From positions 147,530 to 211,529 of the forward strand of contig MWDI01000017.1 of the NCBI GenBank assembly GCA_002070475.1: DNA of 64,000 bases, given 5' to 3'. Shown here in pieces: positions 27,197 to 34,173 of the stretch; within the stretch, counting starts at the first letter, position 1, and the number at the start of each line of letters is the position of its first letter. Source of the DNA: Firmicutes bacterium ADurb.Bin146. GTDB lineage: Bacteria; Bacillota; Clostridia; DUPQ01. A program made the translations under genes and the position numbers. Under the pieces are notes generated by a model, which saw nothing but the letters and a program-made list of their open reading frames with translations, made no database searches and was not told where the DNA came from.

Positions 27197-27979
27197 CTAT
27201 AATAGTATCGATAAATAGTCCGTGATTTTCGGTATCTTTTTAATAACTGTCCTTGAGCCTATTCTTTCTGCTCCAGGCCTCTCGCTTGCATTGTCACAGT
27301 AATCGGTCCTGGTAAAGTCTACCTGTATTTCTATGGGTTCAGTAACTTTGTATGGCTTAATTTTCCCGATTAGTGATATAGCTTTTTCAGCATTTTGTTC
27401 TATTTCTTTTTCGCATACATCAAGGTCATAGGATTCCGCTTTATTTCTGCACAACGCCTTTTTTACAGCAGTTGTCTGAATATTTCCAAAGAAATATCTA
27501 GCTTCGGCACATGCTGCTTCATCGCCTGATGCAAAAATAACAGGAATCCCATATGCTCCAAAGAATGCTCCTCCTTGCACAAGCTCCCCGCATCTGACAG
27601 AGTTTATATAATAGTTATACCAGCTTACAGAGGACTGGACATGGTCTAAAAAAGCATTCATAGTTCCGCTCATTGCATGAGTACCGACAAACATTAGAGC
27701 GTTGACTTTTTTATGCATATCCTGATTATATAGATCAATCAGGTTTATATTAACCGCTCTTTTATCCAGCATTCCTTCTATGAAATTTTTACCTTTTGCA
27801 TGGCCGTCTGTAACAGTGACCGTATCTGCACCGCCATTAAAAGCGCCTTTGACCGCGGCATTGGTATCAATCATCAGTCTTTTTCTGGCATACTCATAAC
27901 CTTCGGTGTTAAATTCCATCTGGTTTATATCTGTTACTCCGCTTATGCCTTCTAAATCTGTAATGATGTGTATATGCAT
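27197..27979 (-). CDS. M55-family (DppA-like) peptidase
   Basis: 260 residues. The N-terminus IHIITDLEGISGVTD is the signature of the zinc-dependent M55 D-aminopeptidase family. DGHAKGKNF and FVGTHAM supply further likely metal ligands. Known relatives remove N-terminal D-amino acids from peptides and form a ring-shaped decamer. The gene is first in the operon with DegT and Gfo/Idh genes, an unusual setting for a peptidase. An extended -10 (TGGTATAAT, minus strand, near 28007-28015) precedes it. Confidence 0.87.
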   Translation of the reverse strand: MHIHIITDLEGISGVTDINQMEFNTEGYEYARKRLMIDTNAAVKGAFNGGADTVTVTDGHAKGKNFIEGMLDKRAVNINLIDLYNQDMHKKVNALMFVGTHAMSGTMNAFLDHVQSSVSWYNYYINSVRCGELVQGGAFFGAYGIPVIFASGDEAACAEARYFFGNIQTTAVKKALCRNKAESYDLDVCEKEIEQNAEKAISLIGKIKPYKVTEPIEIQVDFTRTDYCDNASERPGAERIGSRTVIKKIPKITDYLSILL

Positions 27980-28006
27980 AGTTTACTTCATACCTCTACT
28001 TTTTAC

Positions 28007-28015
28007 ATTATACCA
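28007..28015 (-). promoter_or_regulatory. Extended -10 of the M55 operon
   Basis: Minus-strand TGGTATAAT, with TATAAT at 28007-28012, about 30 bases upstream of the M55 start. The -35 is weak. Confidence 0.5.
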
Positions 28016-28062
28016 TAGGGATTATGTACATGAATACAAAACATATCTTGTATAATATATAC

Positions 28063-29613
28063 ATGGGCAAGAAAATGCATGCAAAAAAATTCATAAAGTT
28101 GCTTTCAATATGTATATGCCTATTCATATGTATGAATTATTCAGGCATATACGGATATCTAGCTATAAGAGCTGAAAAAGCTAGTGTATCTGATTCAGAT
28201 CATGTTAAAGGGATTTATGTAAAAGCAGATACCGCATCACAACAGCTGGATGAAGAAAATATAAAAAAGTACTCAGACTACATACAGGCTTTAAAAGAAG
28301 ATAATGGTCTGCAGTTATCAACTGATGGTATTAATTCCTTTGAAAAAATTATAGGGCTTATAGATGCTACAAGATTGAATGCGGTAATAATAAATGTTAA
28401 GGATGATGGCGGAAATGTAACTATTCCTGCTGATTCGGAATATGTGACGCAGGCAGGCAGCTATAATTATCAGCTTACTAACATAAGCAAAACTATGGAG
28501 CAGCTTAAAAAGCATGGAATATATGTTATAGCGAGAATTGTGGTATTCAAAGATGATGTTTTAGCAAAAAACATTACCCACTCAATAAAATATGACGATG
28601 GAACTGTATGGAAGGATTATTCCGGTTCTGCTTGGGTGGATCCATATGATGAATGGGTACGCCAGTATAACATAGAGGTTGCTAAACAGGCAGCGATACT
28701 TGGTTTTGATGAGATACAGTTCGATTATATAAGATTTCCTGAAAAATTCTCGCAATATGACATTTCAAAAAAATACCTAGAAAACAAAATACGGCAGGAT
28801 CAACTGATAAGGCAGTTTTTGAAGGATGCAAAGAACCAGTTAAAGCCATATGACGTGAAGATATCTGCTGATGTGTTCGGCTGTGTAGCATATCTTTGGG
28901 ATGACCCTTTGAATGTAGACATAGGACAGGTATGGTACAACCTTACACAGCAAGTGGATTACATCAGCCCTATGGTATATCCAAGCCATTACAGAGGAAC
29001 CACCTGGTATACCCAGAAAGACCCTAACAAGCATCCATATGAAGTAGTTAAAGGAGCGATAGAAGATTCATTAAGAATAAATTCTGCTTTTTCGGATAAG
29101 GCAGGCATAAGATTCTGGTTACAGGACTTTTCCATGTATGGGTATGAATACGGACCTCTTCAGATACTTGACCAGGTACAGGCATTACATGAAAAGGGAA
29201 TAGACACATATATGTTTTGGAATAATAGGAACATATATGATCCTCTTAATTACCTGATCCTTGAAGATAAAAATCCAGCAGATACATCAATAAGCTATTA
29301 TGTTTATGATATATATAAGAATACCCCACATGAAGCTGCAGAAAAATTTCTTTCTTCAGAAATTAACAAGGATATGTATCAAAATTTCATATTAAAATCG
29401 ATAAAGACAAGACCGCAGGAGTATATGGATTATGCAAAAACTGTGCAATGGACAAATATAACAGATTATGAGCTTACCGGTTACAGAAGCAGTTTCAATA
29501 CATCTCAAGTATTTTTTAATATAATTAATAAAGATAATCAGCAAAAGTGGGTATTGTTTATGGTTCTAGAACAAGGCTTATGGAAAGTGAATGGTTACTA
29601 CTGTATTAAATAA
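28063..29613 (+). CDS. Putative glycoside hydrolase (DUF4015), exported
   Basis: About 516 residues from ATG 28063. A hydrophobic signal or anchor segment (LLSICICLFICMNYSGIYGYL) is followed by a TIM-barrel-like DUF4015 domain (about residues 55-400). Landmarks: NVTIPADSEY, GFDEIQFDYIRFP, ISADVFGC, VDYISPMVYPSHY, and FWLQDFSMYG near the C-terminal end of the barrel. The family is grouped with glycoside hydrolases, but its activity is not established. The reading frame is open back to ATG 28024, but a TATAAT at 28051-28056 lies inside that part. I therefore place the start at 28063 or 28075. Neither has a strong ribosome site. Confidence 0.8.
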   Translation: MGKKMHAKKFIKLLSICICLFICMNYSGIYGYLAIRAEKASVSDSDHVKGIYVKADTASQQLDEENIKKYSDYIQALKEDNGLQLSTDGINSFEKIIGLIDATRLNAVIINVKDDGGNVTIPADSEYVTQAGSYNYQLTNISKTMEQLKKHGIYVIARIVVFKDDVLAKNITHSIKYDDGTVWKDYSGSAWVDPYDEWVRQYNIEVAKQAAILGFDEIQFDYIRFPEKFSQYDISKKYLENKIRQDQLIRQFLKDAKNQLKPYDVKISADVFGCVAYLWDDPLNVDIGQVWYNLTQQVDYISPMVYPSHYRGTTWYTQKDPNKHPYEVVKGAIEDSLRINSAFSDKAGIRFWLQDFSMYGYEYGPLQILDQVQALHEKGIDTYMFWNNRNIYDPLNYLILEDKNPADTSISYYVYDIYKNTPHEAAEKFLSSEINKDMYQNFILKSIKTRPQEYMDYAKTVQWTNITDYELTGYRSSFNTSQVFFNIINKDNQQKWVLFMVLEQGLWKVNGYYCIK

Positions 29614-29658
29614 GTATATTAAATATTTGTAACAATTAACATTTAATTCATAAGTATA

Positions 29659-29667
29659 TGGTATAAT
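29659..29667 (+). promoter_or_regulatory. Extended -10 promoter of smpB-ssrA
   Basis: TGGTATAAT (TATAAT at 29662-29667), 23 bases ahead of the smpB start, fits an extended -10 promoter. The -35 region is poor. Confidence 0.5.
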
Positions 29668-29689
29668 CACTTTCCAAAGGAGAGTTGGG

Positions 29690-30163
29690 TTGGCTAAAGA
29701 AGAAAGAAAAGTCATTTCGAATAACAGAAAAGCCGGTTTTGACTATGAGCTCATAGAGTTTTACGAAGCCGGAATCGTGCTAACAGGTACTGAAGTGAAG
29801 TCTTTAAGAGCCGGCGCGGTGAATATGCGTGATTCTTATGGGTACATCAAGGATTACGAAGCATATGTATCGGGCATGCACATCTCTCACTACGAGAAGG
29901 GGAACATTAACAATGTTGATCCTGATCGTGAAAGGAAGCTTCTTATGCATAAGAGCGAGATTAGAAAACTGGTCTTGCTGATGCAACAGAAGGGATATAC
30001 CCTGGTTCCAACAAAAATGTATTTTGTGAAGAACAAGGTAAAACTGGAACTGGCTTTGGCTAAAGGAAAGAAGAAATTCGATAAGAGGGATTCTATCAAG
30101 AAGAACGAAGCAGACAGGGAAATACAAAAGAGGATGAAGGAAAGCAATCATATGGGGGCGTAA
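29690..30163 (+). CDS. smpB: SsrA-binding protein SmpB
   Basis: 157 residues. It binds tmRNA and delivers it to stalled ribosomes in trans-translation. Family motifs: NRKAGFDYELIEFYEAGIVL, GTEVKSLRAGAVNMRDSY, and GKKKFDKRDSIKKNEADREI in the basic tail. TTG start at 29690 after AAAGGAGAG. The last codons, NHMGA followed by TAA, lie inside the 5' end of the tmRNA gene (30154-30163), so the two genes overlap by ten bases. Confidence 0.97.
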   Translation: MAKEERKVISNNRKAGFDYELIEFYEAGIVLTGTEVKSLRAGAVNMRDSYGYIKDYEAYVSGMHISHYEKGNINNVDPDRERKLLMHKSEIRKLVLLMQQKGYTLVPTKMYFVKNKVKLELALAKGKKKFDKRDSIKKNEADREIQKRMKESNHMGA

Positions 30164-30506
30164 AGGTTTCGACGGGATGATTGAATTACTGACGGCGTGC
30201 AGAGGATCCTCGTGGGCCTCTATAAAAAACGAGGGACTTAAATATAAACGCAAAAACAAATTTTGCACCTTTAGCAGCGTAAGCTAGCTAAACATCCCAC
30301 CGGACATCACGGGGTCCGGACCGGGGTGTAATCTACCGTGAAAACCCGATAATCAAAGCTTTGAGATTAAAGGGTAACTATGAAGCTACCAATATCGGAC
30401 CCGGCTTACAGGGGACTTTAGAGGGAATTTAAACAGTGAGCTACGCACGTAGAAGCCGGTATGGATATTGTTTCGGACGAGGGTTCGATTCCCTCCGCCT
30501 CCACCA
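30154..30506 (+). ncRNA. ssrA: Transfer-messenger RNA (tmRNA)
   Basis: About 353 bases, one-piece. The 5' GGGGGCG pairs with the 3' end CGCCTCC ahead of an encoded A-CCA, making the tRNA-like acceptor stem. The T-arm GGTTCGATTCC precedes it. The tag reading frame starts at GCA 30250 and encodes AKTNFAPLAA, then TAA (30280-30282). The resume codon is chosen by resemblance to known tmRNAs. A terminator follows. It rescues stalled ribosomes together with SmpB. Confidence 0.97.
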
Positions 30507-30524
30507 GAATTTCAAAAAAAGAAG

Positions 30525-30550
30525 CTGATTACGATAATCAGTTTTTTTTT
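30525..30550 (+). terminator. Terminator of ssrA
   Basis: CTGATTA-CGA-TAATCAG (30525-30541) followed by nine Ts. Confidence 0.9.
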
Positions 30551-30671
30551 ATAAAATGATAAATGGTTTAATATCTTCTTTTTTTATGGTTTCGTAAAAA
30601 CTATAACTGATTGTTGTTAAAGGTTGAGAATAAGAAAGAAGCGATATCTTGAAATTGTTCATGAATTCATA

Positions 30672-30700
30672 TTGACATTTTTGGATTTGAGGCATATACT
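30672..30700 (+). promoter_or_regulatory. Promoter of the ars locus
   Basis: TTGACA (30672-30677), 17-base spacer, TATACT (30695-30700): nearly perfect. A TTTTGGATTTGAGG repeat lies in the spacer at 30679-30692, with a second copy at 30716-30729. Confidence 0.85.
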
Positions 30701-30729
30701 TCTTCATATCGAGTATTTTGGATTTGAGG
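30679..30729 (+). promoter_or_regulatory. Candidate ArsR operator repeats
   Basis: TTTTGGATTTGAGG occurs twice, exactly, at 30679-30692 (inside the promoter spacer) and at 30716-30729 (overlapping the arsR ribosome site), with starts 37 bases apart. A near copy, TTTTGGATATGA, lies upstream of the permease at 31099-31110. Occupying the promoter and the ribosome site is what a self-repressing ArsR would do. Confidence 0.5.
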
Positions 30730-30736
30730 TGAGAAA

Positions 30737-31048
30737 ATGATAACCATATATAAAGATCAAGTTAAGGTTTTTAAAGCCTTCTGTGATGAAAAGCGACTGC
30801 AGATCCTTGGGTTACTTCAAAGCGGTGAAAAATGTGCCTGTGTGCTGATGGAACAGCTTGGTATGCCACAGTCTTCACTGTCTTACCATATGAAAATTCT
30901 TTGTGAATCCGGGATTGTGGACGGTAGAGCTGAGGGAAAATGGACATACTACACGATAAGTAAAAAAGGTAGCGATGAAGCTATGGCACTTTTGAAAAAG
31001 CTTCTTACACCTAATGCAGTAACCGAAACGAACAATTGTTGTCTGTAA
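30737..31048 (+). CDS. arsR: ArsR-family metalloregulator
   Basis: 103 residues of winged helix-turn-helix. GEKCACVLMEQLGMPQSSLSYHM contains the CxC metal-binding pair ahead of the recognition helix (as in ELCVC of classical ArsR). A C-terminal Cys pair (NNCCL) could add a third ligand. It would bind operator repeats at 30679-30729 and release them on arsenite. GAGGTGAG precedes the ATG. It is the first gene of the arsenic cluster, and a terminator follows at 31051-31078. Confidence 0.9.
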   Translation: MITIYKDQVKVFKAFCDEKRLQILGLLQSGEKCACVLMEQLGMPQSSLSYHMKILCESGIVDGRAEGKWTYYTISKKGSDEAMALLKKLLTPNAVTETNNCCL

Positions 31049-31050
31049 AG

Positions 31051-31078
31051 GCTATTTATCTAGGAAAATAGCTTTTTT
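31051..31078 (+). terminator. Terminator or attenuator between arsR and the permease gene
   Basis: GCTATTT, an 8-base loop, AAATAGC (31051-31072), then six Ts. It would reduce readthrough into the permease, thioredoxin and arsM genes, which may have their own promoter near 31099. Confidence 0.8.
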
Positions 31079-31141
31079 CAGACGCTATACATCAAAAATT
31101 TTGGATATGATTGTCCAATTATGAAAGAGAGGTTTTATATA

Positions 31142-32155
31142 ATGCAAGTATTGAAAGCTATTTGAGACTTTTTACAAAATCAAATACTCGGCATGAATTG
31201 GCTTAATGAAGTAATAGGAAGCGGGTTATCAGCTTTGGAGCTGGATATCGATAATCGCTGGGTCGCAAGTTTACAGTTTTTTATCTATGATACGATAAAG
31301 ATTGTTGTTTTACTTTGCGTTTTAATCTTCATTATTTCTTATATCCAAAGCTACTTCCCACCGGAAAGAACTAAAAAAATACTGGGACGTTTTCGTGGAA
31401 TTGGTGCGAATACAATAGCTGCTTTGTTGGGAACTGTGACGCCCTTTTGTTCCTGTTCATCCATTCCATTATTTATTGGTTTCACTAGTGCAGGTCTACC
31501 TTTAGGGGTAACTTTCTCCTTTCTTATTTCTTCTCCAATGGTTGATTTGGGGTCATTAGTACTTCTAATGAGTGTTTTTGGAGCTAAAGTAGCTATTATT
31601 TATGTTGTTCTCGGTCTGGTAATTGCCATTGTCGGCGGCACCATTATAGAAAAGCTGCATATGGAAAAATATGTCGAGAGCTTTATTTCCAAAGGGGGAA
31701 ATGTTGACATTGAAGCTCCTGATCTAACAAGGCGTGATCGTTTGGTTTTTGCTAAAGAACAGGTAGCTGAAACCTTTAAAAAGGTCTTCCCATATATATT
31801 GGTGGGTGTAGGAATAGGCGCTGTTATTCATAACTGGATTCCTCAGGAATGGATTGTAAAAGCTTTAGGAACCGGGAATCCGCTAGCCGTTCCATTAGCG
31901 ACAATAGTAGGAATTCCTATCTATGCAGACATTTTTGGAACCATTCCGATTGCAGAAGCCCTGTTTGGCAAAGGAGCGCAACTTGGTGTTGTATTAGCTT
32001 TCATGATGGGAGTTACCACATTATCACTGCCATCACTAATCATGCTGAGTAAAGCTATAAAACCTAAACTAATGGCTATATTCATTGGAGTTTGTGCTGT
32101 TGGGATAATAATTGTTGGGTACTTTTTCAATGCTATTGCACCATTAATTATTTAG
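31142..32155 (+). CDS. Permease of the ArsP/YraQ (DUF318) family, with an in-frame TGA near the start
   Basis: From ATG 31193 the protein has 320 residues and is a multi-helix membrane permease, probably 8-9 helices. The DUF318 signature is clear: TPFCSCSSIPLFIGFTSAGL and SSPMVDLGS. A better start lies upstream: ATG 31142, with GAGAGG seven bases before it, opens the same frame as MQVLKAI-TGA-DFLQNQILGMNW. TGA replaces what looks like a Trp codon at 31163-31165. The N-terminal 7 residues are therefore cut off, and translation must restart at ATG 31193 or read through. Members near ars genes are thought to export methylarsenite. It may be impaired here. Confidence 0.85.
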
Positions 32156-32272
32156 AGGAAGCGTTAAATATGATTGTAGCTTTATATACATAGACTTCAT
32201 TCAAAACTTATTTCCAGTGAAAGATACGAAAAAGAAGCACTGTATTGAAAATACTTAAAAGGAGAGATTTTT

Positions 32273-32626
32273 ATGGCACTATTTGAAAAGAGAAAAAAAG
32301 AAGTAAAAACAACATCATGCTGTTGCAAAGGTAATTGTGATGCACAGAGTATGGCAAAGGCTGAAACCGCAAAGACCGAAGGTGCGAGCATCAAAATCCT
32401 TGGTACTGGATGTGCTAAGTGTAATGCATTAGAAACAGCAACAAAGGCTGCATTGGAGCGACTCGGGATGGATACAACAATAGACCATGTAACCGATTTT
32501 TCTTTGATTGCAGCTTATGGCGTGATGACAACTCCCGCACTGGTTGTAGATGGGAAAGTAGTTTCCTATGGCAAAGTTTTAAAAACTGATGAGGTTATAA
32601 ATATTTTACGAAAGGTTAGAGGGTGA
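32273..32626 (+). CDS. Thioredoxin-like redox-active disulfide protein
   Basis: 117 residues. A Cys-rich N-terminal tail (SCCCKGNC) precedes a thioredoxin-fold domain (about 40-117) with the CAKC active pair in LGTGCAKCNALE. The cis-proline region is TTPALVVDGK. It matches the small redox_disulf_2 proteins that accompany DUF318 permeases. It may reduce or carry the permease's substrate or supply thiols; this is inference. AAAAGGAGAG precedes the ATG, and the ferredoxin gene overlaps its end slightly. Confidence 0.88.
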   Translation: MALFEKRKKEVKTTSCCCKGNCDAQSMAKAETAKTEGASIKILGTGCAKCNALETATKAALERLGMDTTIDHVTDFSLIAAYGVMTTPALVVDGKVVSYGKVLKTDEVINILRKVRG

Positions 32627-32631
32627 AAAAT

Positions 32632-32835
32632 ATGAAAGCATACATTGATAAATCAAAATGTGCATCAGATAATCGCATGTGCAAACCTTTGCAACAATGT
32701 CCAACAGGTGCGATTGCATGGATTGAAGATGACGACGAACCATTGGGTTCAAGAATGGAAATTGACATTGATTGTTGTAATGGCTGTGGGATATGCGTAG
32801 AGCTATGTTGTGGTCATTGCATTGCTATGAAATAA
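32632..32835 (+). CDS. Small [4Fe-4S] ferredoxin-like protein
   Basis: 67 residues from ATG 32632, preceded by AGAGGG; a GTG at 32623 would add three residues. Cysteines fall in C-x6-C-x5-CP and CNGCGICVELCCGHC, enough for two clusters, though the first motif is irregular. It sits between the redox protein and arsM and is probably an electron donor for arsenic handling, although its partner is not visible. Confidence 0.75.
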   Translation: MKAYIDKSKCASDNRMCKPLQQCPTGAIAWIEDDDEPLGSRMEIDIDCCNGCGICVELCCGHCIAMK

Positions 32836-32866
32836 GTATGTGTCTATAATCATGAAGGTGATTTTA

Positions 32867-33661
32867 ATGAAAGATAAAGAAAAACTCAGACAAAAGATAC
32901 GGAAAAATTACTCTCAAGTTGCTCTGAAAGGATCAAGCGGCTGTTGCTGCAGTACGGGGTGTTGTGGAAGTGATTCTGCCATTGATGCTAATGCGGCTGC
33001 TAAAAATTTGGGATACTCGAAGGAAGATTTAGTAAATATGCCTGACCAGGCGAATATGGGTTTAGGCTGTGGAAATCCGATTGCGATAGCTTCACTTAAG
33101 GAAGGAGACATAGTTCTTGATTTAGGAAGTGGAGGAGGTTTTGACTGTTTTCTTGCAAGACGGCAAGTCGGTGAAACTGGTTTCGTAATCGGTGTAGACA
33201 TGACACCTGAAATGATTAATTTGGCTAGGGAAAATACCAAAAAAAGCGGTTATAAAAATGTTGAATTTCGATTAGGGGAAATTGAACACCTGCCAGTTAC
33301 AGATAACACAATTGATGTCATCATATCAAATTGTGTTATTAATCTGTCTTTAGAAAAACAGAAAGTTTTTAATGAAGCATATCGAGTGCTTAAACCCGGT
33401 GGCCGAATTTCTATATCTGATGTAGTCGCTACTGCAAAAATACCTGAGTCAATAAAAAACGATTTTGCAAGCCTTGCTGGCTGTATTGCTGGAGCTGAGC
33501 ATGTGGAAAACATCGAAAATATGCTTAAAAATTCTGGTTTTATTAACATCCGTATGGTTCCCAAAGATAACAGCAAAGAAATCATCAAAAGTTGGGTTCC
33601 TGAAAAAAACGCTGAAGAGTATGTAGCTTCATATACCATTGAAGCACAAAAGGCAATCTGA
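32867..33661 (+). CDS. arsM: Arsenite S-adenosylmethyltransferase
   Basis: 264 residues from ATG 32867, which has GAAGGTGA upstream. Class I methyltransferase: the SAM motif is VLDLGSGGGFDCFLA. The three arsenite-binding cysteines known in ArsM occur in the expected contexts (GLGCGNP, SNCVINL, AGCIAGA), and the N-terminal CCC-x-CC cluster adds more. It converts arsenite to methylated, partly volatile forms, with the permease a plausible exporter of the product. It is the last intact gene of the cluster, followed by an acr3 remnant. Confidence 0.93.
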   Translation: MKDKEKLRQKIRKNYSQVALKGSSGCCCSTGCCGSDSAIDANAAAKNLGYSKEDLVNMPDQANMGLGCGNPIAIASLKEGDIVLDLGSGGGFDCFLARRQVGETGFVIGVDMTPEMINLARENTKKSGYKNVEFRLGEIEHLPVTDNTIDVIISNCVINLSLEKQKVFNEAYRVLKPGGRISISDVVATAKIPESIKNDFASLAGCIAGAEHVENIENMLKNSGFINIRMVPKDNSKEIIKSWVPEKNAEEYVASYTIEAQKAI

Positions 33662-33690
33662 AAAAAGCATTTTGAAATGAGGAATTGCGC

Positions 33691-34115
33691 ATGAATAAAA
33701 AACAAACAACAGAGATAGGATTTTTTTAAAAGTATTTAACAGTATGGGTAATGATCTATCCTATGATGATGAAGGTAGATTTCAAGAGCGTTAAAAACGT
33801 CGGTAAGAAACCCAAAGGCCTATATGTAACTTGGATTGCAAACTGGCTTATTAAGCCATTTACAATGTATGCATTAGCATCATTTTTTCTATTTGTAGTT
33901 TTCAAGAACCTTGTTACTCCCGATCTAGCAAAAGATTATCTTGCAAGAGCAATACTTCATGGTGCAGCTCTTGCTGGAATGATTTAGCGCATCAAACTTT
34001 TTTGAACTGTCCGTAGCTGTTGCAATTGCGTTATTTGGAATGAATACTCCTTATGCTGATTCTTGTGAAAATAGCAAATAACACAAAGCATTGGTTCCCA
34101 AAACCAGAGACATAA
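33691..34115 (+). pseudogene. acr3: Remnant of an ACR3 arsenite efflux permease
   Basis: Three fragments in order recall the Acr3 protein. First, MNKKQTTEIGFF, then a TAA (33727-33729) where a Glu codon is expected, then KYLTVWVM. Second, IYPMMMKVDFKSV ... LAKDYLARAILHGAALAGMI, ending in TAG 33985. Third, in shifted frames, SASNFFELSVAVAIALFG and LILVKIANNTKHWFPKPET, ending in TAA 34113-34115. The whole is about 425 bases, against more than 1 kb for an intact gene, so there are at least two internal deletions besides the stop. It cannot encode a working efflux pump. Confidence 0.85.
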
Positions 34116-34173
34116 AATATTAATTCGCATATGGCGCGGATTATGATACAGCTGTACAACTTATACTACTTTG

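Noticed and set aside
31163..31165. TGA read as Trp or selenocysteine
   Set aside because: Many intact genes here end in TGA (for example argF), so TGA is a stop. No selenocysteine-like structure or selenoprotein family is apparent. A nonsense change or an ordinary downstream start is simpler.
30484..34115. Att-site repeat of the ssrA 3' end
   Set aside because: I found no second copy of the T-arm/acceptor sequence downstream in the window and no integrase, so I do not call an attachment site.
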